From Ga0077560 sp046330435 (GTDB lineage Bacteria > Actinomycetota > Thermoleophilia > Miltoncostaeales > Miltoncostaeaceae), in the NCBI GenBank assembly GCA_046330435.1, contig JAXLST010000027.1:1-28136 (forward strand): DNA of 28,136 nt, given 5' to 3'. A program made the position numbers and the translations under genes. This document shows, piece after piece, positions 14,638-22,031 of this stretch. The notes beneath the pieces are model-generated. The model searched no databases, had not been told where the DNA came from, and saw only the letters and a list, made by a program, of their open reading frames with translations. Each line of letters begins with the position of its first letter. Within the stretch, counting starts at the first letter, position 1.

Positions 14638-14945
14638 TCGCGCTCCTGCTCCTGCTCATCGCCGCGATCCTGCCATGGATCGTCCACCTCGCACCCCCTC
14701 GGCAGCGTCCGCTGGCGCTGGTGGGGGCAATCGCGGTGGTCATGCTGTTCGGCATCTTCGTCCAGAACCCGCTGTTCGCCTGGGAGTTCTGGGTGGGGCT
14801 GGTCGCCGGCGTGGTGAGCGTCGTGGGCCTGTCGGCGGCCGGTTCGGGCGGCGGCGGAGGCGGCCGCCGCGGCGGGCGTTCCTCTCGGCCGTCGCGCCGT
14901 GGGTTCCGGGGGTACGACGCCGGGGCCCCCACCGGCGAGATTTGA
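14634..14945 (+). CDS. Small two-helix membrane protein with Gly/Arg-rich tail
   Basis: This 103-residue protein has no recognised family. Two or three hydrophobic segments are seen (IALLLLLIAAILPWIVHL, residues 2-19; LALVGAIAVVMLFGIFV, 27-43; FWVGLVAGVVSVVGLSAA, 52-69). A basic, Gly/Ser/Arg-rich cytoplasmic or disordered tail follows (GGGGGGRRGGRSSRPSRRG). ATG 14634 overlaps the stop of a 10-codon leader ORF, and its TGA overlaps a TTG start of the NUDIX gene, so the three appear coupled. Function unknown. Confidence 0.7.
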   Translation: MIALLLLLIAAILPWIVHLAPPRQRPLALVGAIAVVMLFGIFVQNPLFAWEFWVGLVAGVVSVVGLSAAGSGGGGGGRRGGRSSRPSRRGFRGYDAGAPTGEI

Positions 14946-15490
14946 CGCTCGCCGAGGTGCTGGCCCGCCTGGCGCCGTCCGGGCCGGCCGAACGCGAGGA
15001 CCTGTGGCTGCTGCGGCGGATGGCCGCCGACCAGCCCGACCCGTGGGACCGCGGCACCGCGCTGCACGCCACGGCATCCGCGCTGGTGGTGCACCCGCCC
15101 ACCCGGCGGGTCCTGCTGCGCTGGCACACCCGCATGGAGGGCTGGTACCAGGTGGGCGGCCACGGCGACCCCGGTGAGACCGACCCGGCGGCCATCACCC
15201 TCCGCGAGGCCATCGAGGAGACCGGCCTGCCGGACCTGGCGTTCTGGCCCGCCGCCGACGACCCGCTGCCCGTGCACGTCGTGGTCGTGAACGTGCCGGA
15301 GGGCAAGGGCGAGCCGCCGCACCGCCACGGCGACCTGCGCTACGTCCTGGCCACCGCGGCCCCGGACGCCATCCGGCCCGAGCACGACGGCGCGGACCTG
15401 CGCTGGCTCACCGTGGACGAGGCGATCGCAGCCTCGCAGGAGGAGAACCTGCGGGAGTCCCTGCGCCGCGCCGCGGCGCTCATGCGCTGA
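14942..15490 (+). CDS. NUDIX hydrolase
   Basis: This 182-residue hydrolase is of the general MutT/NUDIX type. The NUDIX box reads GGHGDPGETDPAAI followed by LREAIEETGLP, with the catalytic R-E and E-E in place; one extra residue precedes R-E. The region before it (ALHATASALVVHPPTRRVLL, then WHTRMEGWYQVGGHG) and after it (HVVVVNVPEG, HRHGDLRYVLAT) is typical of small NUDIX domains. The TTG at 14942 overlaps the upstream TGA; GTG 14957 is an alternative start and would remove five residues. The substrate is not predictable. The gene ends just before a palindrome cluster. Confidence 0.85.
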   Translation: MTLAEVLARLAPSGPAEREDLWLLRRMAADQPDPWDRGTALHATASALVVHPPTRRVLLRWHTRMEGWYQVGGHGDPGETDPAAITLREAIEETGLPDLAFWPAADDPLPVHVVVVNVPEGKGEPPHRHGDLRYVLATAAPDAIRPEHDGADLRWLTVDEAIAASQEENLRESLRRAAALMR

Positions 15491-15507
15491 GGGCCCGCCG
15501 CCTCGGA

Positions 15508-15545
15508 GGTGGCCAATTGGCCGCCGCGGTTGCCAATTGGCCACC
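15508..15545. repeat. Inverted repeat of two CCAATTGG palindromes
   Basis: GGTGGCCAATTGGC (15508-15521) is an exact inverted copy of 15532-15545, separated by 10 nt. Each arm is itself palindromic: GGCCAATTGGCC at 15511-15522 and GCCAATTGGC at 15532-15541. It may be a twin operator, a nucleoid-protein site, or a U-less terminator hairpin. Confidence 0.75.
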
Positions 15546-15577
15546 GCAGAACGCCATACCCAGGGCGATCCCGCCCT

Positions 15578-15625
15578 CCGGGGCATGTGCAATCGCACAC
15601 GCGCATGTGCAATTGCACGCCCCGG
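15578..15625. repeat. Tandem GCATGTGCAATYGCAC repeats inside an inverted repeat
   Basis: Two 16-bp copies (15583-15598 and 15603-15618) differ at one base and are spaced exactly 20 bp, about two helical turns. The second contains a perfect 12-bp palindrome GTGCAATTGCAC (15607-15618); the first has one mismatch. CCGGGGC (15578-15584) and GCCCCGG (15619-15625) close the block into a larger hairpin. The CAATTG core is shared with the neighbouring repeat pair. Confidence 0.75.
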
Positions 15626-15640
15626 CGGATGGGCGGGCCG

Positions 15641-16303
15641 CTACTTCTTCGCCCGGGCGGCGGTGCTGCGGGTGCCGGAGCGGGACGAGGAGGCCGCGCG
15701 GGAGGCGGACAGGGCCGTGGTGCCGGCGCCGTTGCCGCGGGCCCGGGACGCGGCGCCGCGCTCCGTGGTCTCGCCCTCGGTGATCAGGGACCCGTCGAGG
15801 GTCTCCAGGTGGGCACGGACGAACCAGTGGAACTGCTCGAGCTGGCCGACCTGGTTGATGAACAGGTCCTCGGTCACGGGGTCGAGCTCACCGGCCTCCT
15901 CCATGGCGGCGCGGTGGTCGGCCAGCAGGCCCGTGTAGACCACGTCGAGGGCCGCGAGGTGCTCCTGCGTGCCGGCGCGCATGATGTCGTAGTCGTCCCA
16001 GGAGCGGGTGGCGACCAGGGCACCGGCGTTGCCGTTGGGGGACCCGCCCATGGCGGCCATCCGCTCGGCGGTCTCGTCCACCATCGCCCGGGCGGCGTCG
16101 ACCTGCGGGTCGAGCATCTCGTGCACGGCGATGAAGTGCGGGCCCACGACGTTCCAGTGCACGTGCTTGAGCACCAGCGACAGGTCGGTGAGCGCCACCA
16201 GGCGCTCCTGCAGCAGCTGGGCGAGGCGGTTGTTGGCGGCCTCCTCAAGGCCGGCGAGGGTGAAGGCCGTGCGCTGCGCGGGCTTCCGGGACTTGGTGGC
16301 CAT
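15641..16303 (-). CDS. dps: Dps family ferritin-like DNA-protection protein
   Basis: This 220-residue Dps protein forms dodecamers that oxidise and store iron and shield DNA from hydrogen peroxide. The ferroxidase ligands are all present: H49-W50, H61 in AVHEMLD, D65, D76 and E80. The core (residues about 15-170) ends at QFHWFVRAHLETLDGSL. Residues about 175-220 form a long tail rich in Ser, Ala, Arg and Lys (ending in STAARAKK), suited to DNA binding and longer than in most family members I recall. Translation starts at ATG 16303 with GGAGGT (16311-16316) 7 nt upstream. It follows DUF1206 by 43 bp on the same strand and is probably co-transcribed. Confidence 0.95.
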   Translation of the reverse strand: MATKSRKPAQRTAFTLAGLEEAANNRLAQLLQERLVALTDLSLVLKHVHWNVVGPHFIAVHEMLDPQVDAARAMVDETAERMAAMGGSPNGNAGALVATRSWDDYDIMRAGTQEHLAALDVVYTGLLADHRAAMEEAGELDPVTEDLFINQVGQLEQFHWFVRAHLETLDGSLITEGETTERGAASRARGNGAGTTALSASRAASSSRSGTRSTAARAKK

Positions 16304-16346
16304 GCGTGGTACCTCCGTGTGGTCTGGTGGTCCGACGGCCGCGCCG

Positions 16347-17171
16347 TCAGATCTTCCGGTGGCGGGCGTCGACGATCGAGTAGCCCGCGAACATCGCGAA
16401 GCCGACGGCCACGGCGACGAGCGCCGCGGTGCCGTAGTGGTGCTGCGTGAGGCGCGCCAGGGCACCGTCAAGTCCGACCGCCTCACGGGCGTTGAACTCG
16501 ATGGCGGCGTTCAGCACCCACCCGCCCATGAGCCCGAATGCGACGGCGCGTGCCCCGAGGCCGGCGACACCGAGCACCGTGAAGGCCTTCAGGAGGCCCG
16601 GGCCCATCTCCCCGGTCTTGGTGTCGTCCAGGAACTTGCGGGTGACGGACTGGGAGGCCTGGTAGGCGGCGACGACCAGCAGGATCACGCCGGCGGCGCC
16701 CACCAGGAACCGGCCGCCGGGCCAGTCGAATACGCCGGCGGTGGTCCGCTGCGCCTGGCCGTCTCCGGACGTCGAGCCGGAGTCGCCGGTGAGCAGGCCG
16801 ATGGCGGACACCGCGAACAGGGCGTAGGCGATGCCGCTGCCCAGGGCACCGATGCGGTCCATCGCCGAGTGGCGGCCCGCCTCGGGCGTCTGGCCGAACG
16901 TCGCCATGGTGAGGCGGAACGCCGAGTACCCGGCGAGCCCGATGATCATCACCAGCAGCAGGGCGAGGCCGGCGGGCTGGTCGGAGATCTCCTTGAGGGC
17001 GCCCTGCTGGTTGACGGCCTCCTGGCTCACGCCCCACGCCAGGCGCAGGGCGAGGATCCCGATGACCAGGTACAGCACCCCTCGGGCGACGTAGCCGGCG
17101 CGGGCGAACACCTCGAAGGCCCGGGTGCGTGTGACCTCCCGGGCGTGGTGTGAGACGGTCGATGAGCTCAT
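16347..17171 (-). CDS. DUF1206 membrane protein
   Basis: This is a 274-residue integral membrane protein with six predicted helices arranged as three repeats of a two-helix unit, as in DUF1206. The repeat signature (A-R-x-G-Y-x-A-R-G-x-L-Y-x-x-x-G) is seen at FARAGYVARGVLYLVIGILA, and weaker copies occur at MDRIGALGSGIAYALFAV and GVAGLGARAVAFGLMGG. No enzymatic residues are evident. Function is unknown; the neighbouring Dps suggests a stress-related role, but this is only context. The start is ATG 17171. A weak candidate -10 (AAACGT) lies 7 nt upstream on the minus strand. Confidence 0.88.
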   Translation of the reverse strand: MSSSTVSHHAREVTRTRAFEVFARAGYVARGVLYLVIGILALRLAWGVSQEAVNQQGALKEISDQPAGLALLLVMIIGLAGYSAFRLTMATFGQTPEAGRHSAMDRIGALGSGIAYALFAVSAIGLLTGDSGSTSGDGQAQRTTAGVFDWPGGRFLVGAAGVILLVVAAYQASQSVTRKFLDDTKTGEMGPGLLKAFTVLGVAGLGARAVAFGLMGGWVLNAAIEFNAREAVGLDGALARLTQHHYGTAALVAVAVGFAMFAGYSIVDARHRKI

Positions 17172-17215
17172 GGCCGGGACGTTTCCCCGTGCCGGGACCC
17201 GTCACACCTGGTTCG

Positions 17216-17237
17216 GATCCCCCTTCGGAGGGGAATC
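17216..17237. other. Hairpin between divergent DUF1206 and PhoD genes
   Basis: GATCCCC at 17216-17222 can pair with GGGGAATC at 17230-17237 with one mismatch or bulge around CTTCGGA, giving a UUCG-like loop. It lies in the 123-bp gap, in the possible 5' UTR of the PhoD-like gene. Confidence 0.4.
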
Positions 17238-17294
17238 AGCCGTCCACGGGTCCGTGAACCGGTCCGGCCCCCGCATGGAAAGGACGCATCCCAC

Positions 17295-18968
17295 ATGCCC
17301 CAGCTGGTGCTCGGCCCCCTGCTGCGGTACGTGGGCAGCACCACCGCGACGGTGTGGGTGGAGACCGACGCGCCCTGCACGGTGGAGGTCCTGGGGCATG
17401 AACCGGACGCCGGCGTGAGGTCGGGCGGCCCGGAGGGCCGGTCGCCGACGTTCCACGTGGAGGGCCACCACTACGGGCTGGTACTGCTGGAGGACCTGGA
17501 GCCGGGCACCGAGCGCGCGTACGAGGTGCACCTGGACGGCGAGCGGGTGTGGCCGCAGCCCGGGGACCCGCGTCCGCCCTCGGTGATCCGCACCCGCCAG
17601 CACGAGGACCGCGCCCGGCTGGTGTTCGGTTCGTGCCGGGTGGCGGCGCCGCACGCCCCGCCGTACACCCTCCCCAAGGGCGACCATCCCGACGCCCACG
17701 GCGTGGACGCCCTGCGCGCCCTGTCGCAGCGGATGCAGGCGCGCACCGAGCCGCCGCCGGACTGCCTGCTGCTGCTGGGCGACCAGGTCTACGCCGACGA
17801 GGTGTCCCCGGGGACGCTGGAGTTCATCCGGCAGCGGCGCGACGTGTCGGTGCCCCCCGGCGAGGAGATCGCGGACTTCGAGGAGTACACGCGCCTGTAC
17901 CGGGAGTCCTGGAGCGACCCGGACATCCGGTGGCTGCTGGCGACAGTGCCCAGCACGATGATCTTCGACGACCACGACCTGTGCGACGACTGGAACATCT
18001 CGGAGGCGTGGGTCGCCGAGATGCGCCGCAGGCCGTGGTGGGACGAACGGGTCGTCGGGGCGTTCATGAGCTACTGGATCTACCAGCACCTCGGGAACCT
18101 CTCCCCGCCGGAGCTGGCCGAGGAGACGCTGCTGGCGCAGCTGCGCCAGGACGCCGACGGCGGGTCGCGCCTGCGCGCGTTCGCCCGGATGGCCGACCGG
18201 GAGTCGGCGGCCAGCCGGTGGGCGTACCATCGGGACTTCTCGCCGCACGCGGCTGGTGGTGGTCGACTCCCGCGCCGCCTGGGTGCTGCGCGACGTGGCG
18301 GCCGCGACATCGCGGTGGACGCGCCGATGAATGGGCGTGATCGCCGAGCGCACCACGGCGACATCGACCACCTCATCATCGCCAGCACCCTGCCGGTGTT
18401 CATGATCCACGGCGTCCACCACCTGGAGGCGTGGAACGAGGCGGTGTGCGCCGGTGCTCAGCGTGGGCCGCGGCGGCAGGGGAGAAGCCGCGCCGCGCCC
18501 TCGACCTGGAGCACCGGGCGGCGTTCCAGCGCTCGTTCACCTGCATGGTCGACCTGCTGGGCGAGGTGGCCTCGCGGGCGGACGCCCCGAGCACCATCAC
18601 GTGCATCGGCGGGACGTCCACCACGCCTACATCGCGGCGGTCACCTTGCCTCGGCACCACCGCGAGCCGTGTGCACCAGGTGGTGTGCTCGCCGTTCCGG
18701 AATCCGCTCTCCAAGAACGAGCGCCGCGTGATCCGGCTCACCTTCCTCGCCGAAGACCGCGCGGTTCACCCGGTGTGCTCGCCCGCCGGGGCCGGCGTGA
18801 AGAAGGTTGCGCGAGTGGGACCTCACCGACGGCCCCACCTTCGACAACTCGGTCGCGATCATGGAGATCGAGGGCCGCCACGCACAGGTCACGATCAACC
18901 GGAGTGCCCTCCTCGGCGACCCGGAGGACACCCTGCACCCGCTGCTGCACCGCACCCTCAGCGCCTGA
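17295..18968 (+). pseudogene. PhoD-like alkaline phosphatase, frame broken many times
   Basis: The gene encodes a PhoD-family metallophosphatase (phosphodiesterase/alkaline phosphatase). The first 311 residues are intact, from MPQLVLGPLLRYVGSTTATVW to about 18230: a small beta domain, then LVFGSCRVAAP, LLLLGDQVYADE and MIFDDHDLCDDWN, which carry the expected metal ligands. After YHRDF the coding frame changes at least eight times within about 600 bp, yet each frame keeps a conserved piece: TRLVVVDSRAAWVL, GDIDHLIIASTLPVF, HHLEAWNEAVC, DVHHAYIAAVTLP, VHQVVCSPFRNPLS, DGPTFDNSVAIMEIEG, ending at TGA 18968. No signal peptide is visible. Shine-Dalgarno-like GGAAAGGA lies about 11 nt before ATG 17295. 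I favour sequence error over real decay. Confidence 0.85.
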
Positions 18969-18972
18969 GGGT

Positions 18973-19233
18973 CTAGCCCAGGTCGATGTCGGGCGACCAG
19001 AAGTGGTCGCCCCACTGCTGGCGGGCCCGCCGGGCCATGGCCTCCCGGAACAGCTCGCGCAGCAGGTGCTCCCGCTCGCCGCCGGTCATGGCCTCCAGCC
19101 GGTGGATCTCGTCGGTGGTGGCCACCACGCCCGGCGCGCCGGCGAGGGCCCGCAGCGGGTCGGCGATGAGGGCGTCGCGGAACGCCGGGTCGGCGATCGC
19201 CCGCGTCCACACCGACATGCCGTCGTCCGCCAT
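18973..19233 (-). CDS. Small NHLP-leader-like protein
   Basis: This 86-residue protein starts at ATG 19233, 6 nt after a TAGGCT box. The N-terminal part RAIADPAFRDALIADPLRAL has the pattern D-P-x-F-R-x-x-L-x-x-D-P-x-x-A-L found in nitrile-hydratase-like leader peptides (NHLP clan, for example Os1348-type RiPP precursors). The rest (TDEIHRLEAMTGGEREHLLREL, REAMARRARQQWGDHFW) is an amphipathic, charged helix ending in SPDIDLG. There is no Cys, Ser/Thr-rich core or double-Gly cleavage site, and no modification enzyme is nearby, so a free-standing regulatory or scaffold role is as likely as a RiPP precursor. The stop is 4 bp from the PhoD stop. Confidence 0.7.
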   Translation of the reverse strand: MADDGMSVWTRAIADPAFRDALIADPLRALAGAPGVVATTDEIHRLEAMTGGEREHLLRELFREAMARRARQQWGDHFWSPDIDLG

Positions 19234-19239
19234 GGGACG

Positions 19240-19245
19240 AGCCTA
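19240..19245 (-). promoter_or_regulatory. -10 box of the NHLP-like gene (leaderless)
   Basis: TAGGCT on the minus strand lies 6 nt before ATG 19233 and directly after the hairpin at 19253-19281. Confidence 0.55.
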
Positions 19246-19252
19246 CCCCCGG

Positions 19253-19281
19253 CCGCCCGGCGCGCCACGCGCGCCGGGCGG
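19253..19281 (-). terminator. GC-rich hairpin after the PDZ-TPR gene
   Basis: A perfect 12-bp stem, CCGCCCGGCGCG (19253-19264) with 19270-19281, encloses a 5-nt loop. It lies between the PDZ-TPR stop (19293) and the -10 box of the next minus-strand gene, so it probably ends the first transcript. No U tract. Confidence 0.65.
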
Positions 19282-19292
19282 CGGGAGCGCCG

Positions 19293-20678
19293 CTACTTGT
19301 CGGCGGGCTCCAGGTACTGGTCGATGATCGACTGCGCCCGGGTGGGGTCGTCGGTGAGGATGAGCCCCTCGCGCAGCTTCACGATGCCGCGCGCCGGGTT
19401 CCGGGTCTGGATGAGGGCGATGCCCGCCGCGACCTTCGCGTCGGCGTAGCCCGGGTCCAGGGTCTCCGCGGCCAGGGCGGGCTCGCGGGACTGATCCACC
19501 TTCTCGGCCCGGATGAGGGAGAACGCCTCGAAGGCCGCCGCGGAGGCGTCCTTGGGGTCGAGCTTGCGGGCATCGGCGAACGCCTGCGCCGCCTGGTCGT
19601 CCTTGCCCAGCCCGTTCAGGGCGATGGCCCGGCCGAACGCCGCGGCCGCCATCCTGGGGTCCTTCGACAGCGCGCGGTTCCAGAAGCCCAGGGCCTTCTT
19701 GGCCTGGCCGGAGCGCTCGAACAGCTGGGCCTGCACGGCCTGGCCGGGCGCGCTTGCCTTCCACGCCGGGGTCCAGGCGTCGATGAGGCCCTGCGCGTCG
19801 TCGGTCTTGCCCTGCTCCACCAGGTACCGCACCTGAGCGATGGAGTACGCCAGGACCTTCGGGTTGCGCTTGACGATCACCGTGAAGCTGCGGGAGAGGT
19901 CGGGCGCCACGTTCCAGTCCGGCGGGACCTTGAGCTGCACGGTGAGCTGGTCGGTGCCGCGGCGGAGCTCCACCGGCACGGCGGTGTCGGCCGGCAGCGC
20001 GCGCAGCGCGGTGGCGAGGCCGCCCGGGGTGAGGGTGGGGATCTCGTTGATGCTGGTGATGACGTCGCCGCGCTTGATGCCGGCCTTCGCGACGTCGCCG
20101 CGCGGTGCCACGGCGGCCACGAACTGCCCGCCGCGCGCCGGGAGGCCGGCGCTGCGCGCGATGGCGCCCCACATGGGCAGCATGTAGGCGTCCAGGCGGC
20201 CCCGCGGGGTGGTGAGCTTGAGGGTGACCACCTTCTGCAGGGGCGGCGACACCCGGTTCTGCGCGTCGGTGGCCTGCACCCGCAGCCGGTACTTCCCGGC
20301 CGGCAGCTGGAAGCGGGAGTTGTTGGTGGCCTCGACCAGGAAGTACACGCGGCCGGCCTTCTCGGTGCGCGTCGACTGGACGGTCTTGACCAGGAGGTTG
20401 TCCTTCACCGAGGTCAGCTGCAGGGTGAGCTTGGCGTCGGTGGCGGTGCGGACGCCCACCAGGAAGCGGGCGTGGCCCTGCCGGGCCTCCACGGTGGCGG
20501 GGACCGTGAGGTTCGTGAGACGGGGCGGACCGGCCGGCGCCGTGGGGGCGGTGGTGGTCGGCGTCGTCGTGGTGGTCGTCGTCGACGGCTGCGGTGTCTG
20601 CTGGGCGGCAGCGGCACCCGCGAGGGACGCCATCGCCAGCCCTGCCGCCACAGCCGCGCGCGCATGCGGTCGCGTCAT
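19293..20678 (-). CDS. Secreted PDZ and TPR domain protein
   Basis: This 461-residue extracytoplasmic protein has no catalytic domain. Residues 1-25 are a signal peptide (MTRPHARAAVAAGLAMASLA, cleavage near AAA-Q). A Thr/Pro linker (TTTTTTTPTTTAPTAPA) follows, then an Ig-like beta domain (about 50-160, VEARQGHARFLVGVRTATDA, LPAGKYRLRVQATDA). A PDZ domain covers about 170-255: GGQFVAAVAP, VAKAGIKRGDVITSIN, then ALRALPADTAVPVELRR. The C-terminal 190 residues are TPR-like (QGKTDDAQGLIDAW, RSGQAKKALGFWNRAL, GKDDQAAQAFADARKLDP). It may scaffold envelope proteins. ATG 20678 sits 8 nt after a TAGATT box. It is divergent from the thymidine-phosphorylase homologue. Confidence 0.85.
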   Translation of the reverse strand: MTRPHARAAVAAGLAMASLAGAAAAQQTPQPSTTTTTTTPTTTAPTAPAGPPRLTNLTVPATVEARQGHARFLVGVRTATDAKLTLQLTSVKDNLLVKTVQSTRTEKAGRVYFLVEATNNSRFQLPAGKYRLRVQATDAQNRVSPPLQKVVTLKLTTPRGRLDAYMLPMWGAIARSAGLPARGGQFVAAVAPRGDVAKAGIKRGDVITSINEIPTLTPGGLATALRALPADTAVPVELRRGTDQLTVQLKVPPDWNVAPDLSRSFTVIVKRNPKVLAYSIAQVRYLVEQGKTDDAQGLIDAWTPAWKASAPGQAVQAQLFERSGQAKKALGFWNRALSKDPRMAAAAFGRAIALNGLGKDDQAAQAFADARKLDPKDASAAAFEAFSLIRAEKVDQSREPALAAETLDPGYADAKVAAGIALIQTRNPARGIVKLREGLILTDDPTRAQSIIDQYLEPADK

Positions 20679-20686
20679 GGCCGGTG

Positions 20687-20692
20687 AATCTA
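20687..20692 (-). promoter_or_regulatory. -10 box of the PDZ-TPR gene (leaderless)
   Basis: TAGATT on the minus strand is followed by 8 nt and ATG 20678. Confidence 0.6.
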
Positions 20693-20703
20693 CCAACCAC
20701 CTG

Positions 20704-20709
20704 TAGCAT
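20704..20709 (+). promoter_or_regulatory. -10 box of the thymidine-phosphorylase homologue (leaderless)
   Basis: TAGCAT is followed by 8 nt and ATG 20718. It is divergent from the box at 20687-20692. Confidence 0.6.
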
Positions 20710-20717
20710 CGGCGCAC

Positions 20718-22031
20718 ATGCCGGTCCCGCTCGCTCCCCTCGAGGTCCTCGAGCGCGCACGGCGCGGCGGCCACGTCGATCCGGACAGCCTTCGCGGCTT
20801 CGTGCGCACCTGGCTCGGGAACAGCGCCACCGACGCCCAGATGGCGGCGCTGTGCATGGTCGTCGCCACCCGCGGCCTCGACCGCGAGGGCGTGCGCGCC
20901 ATCGCCTCGGCGCTCATCGCCTCCGGCGACCGCCTGGACCTGTCCTCCATGGACCCCACGGGGGACGTCCACAGCACCGGTGCCGTCGGGGACGCCGCCG
21001 GCCTGGTGGTCCCGCCGCTCGCGGCGAGCCTGGGCGTGCGGATGGGCGTGATGGCCGACCGCGGCCGCGGGCACCTGGGCGGGCTGGTCGACAAGCTCGA
21101 ATCGATCCCGGGCTACCGCACCCAGCTGGACCTGCGGAGCTTCGTGACCCAGGTGCGCGACACCGGGTGCGCGGTGATCTCCCAGACCGCCCGGCTCGCC
21201 CCGGGCGAGGAGCGCCTGGCGGTGCTGCGCGACCAGACCGCGACCATGGACGTGCGGGAGCTGGTCGCCGCCTCGCTGATGGCCCGGGCCCTGGCGGGCG
21301 GGGCGTCCACCATCGCGGTGGACGTGACCTGCGGGGACGGATCGCCGTTCCCCGACGCCGACGCGGCGGCCGAGGCGGCCGGGCTGATGGCGTGGCTCGC
21401 CGAGCCGTGGGACCGGACGCTGCGCTGGGTGGTCACCCCCATGGACGCGCCCCGGGGCCGCATGGTGGGCAACGCCCTGGAGATCCGGGAGGCGGGGGAG
21501 GTGCTGCGCGGCGGCGGCATCCCCGCCACCCGCGAGGTGGCCGCCACCATGGCCGGCGAGCTGGCGGAGGCCGCGGGCCTGGTGGAGCCCGGGCAGGGCC
21601 GGTCGGCCGCCGCGAAGGCGCTCGCCGACGGCACGGCGCTGGCCGCGGCGGAGCGGTGGGTGGAGGCCCAGGGCGGCGACCCGGCGGTGTGGACCACCCC
21701 GTCGATGCTGCACGAGGCACCGCTGCGCATCGAGGTGGCGAGCCCCGCCGACGGCACCCTGGCCGGGATGTCGGCGCGCGAGGTGGGCGAGGCCGTCCGC
21801 CGGCTGGGGGCCGGCCGCCTGCACCCCAGCCAGCGGGTGGACCACTCCGTGGGCGTCGAGCTGCTGGCCCGGATCGGCGACCCGGTCGCCCGCGGCGAGC
21901 CGGTCGCGATCGTCCACGCCGCCGACCGGTGGCTGGGCGACTCAGTGCGCGGGCAGCATCCAGGGGTGCCTGCTCATCGCGAGCTCCCGCGGAGGCCGCC
22001 CCGCCGGTGCTGCGCCGCGACGACGTGCCCG
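20718..22031 (+). CDS. Divergent thymidine/pyrimidine phosphorylase homologue, 3' end frame-broken
   Basis: The protein aligns without gaps to thymidine phosphorylase over its first 190 residues: an N-terminal helical domain, then HSTGAVGDAAGL, MADRGRGHLGG and DKLESIPGY, and a C-terminal alpha-beta domain reaching GDPVARGEPVAIVHAADR. Against E. coli numbering recalled from memory, thymine contacts R171 and S186 remain and K190 is Arg. Phosphate contacts K84, S113 and T123 are Val, Ala and Leu; S86 remains. The later K-x-G-x-G-A-F-M motif reads TCGDGSPF. It may not be a phosphorylase. From about 21945 the frame is unclear and no stop appears before mutM in any frame, giving an artificial fusion. 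The probable end is near 22030. Confidence 0.8.

Noticed and set aside
15583..15618. CRISPR-like repeats
   Set aside because: There are only two copies with a 4-bp gap and no spacers; they are palindromic, so operator-like or structural elements are more likely.
19293..21917. A long minus-strand open frame extending upstream of the PDZ-TPR gene
   Set aside because: The part beyond 20678 is the antisense of the phosphorylase homologue and has low-complexity composition. The signal peptide and -10 box fix the start at 20678.
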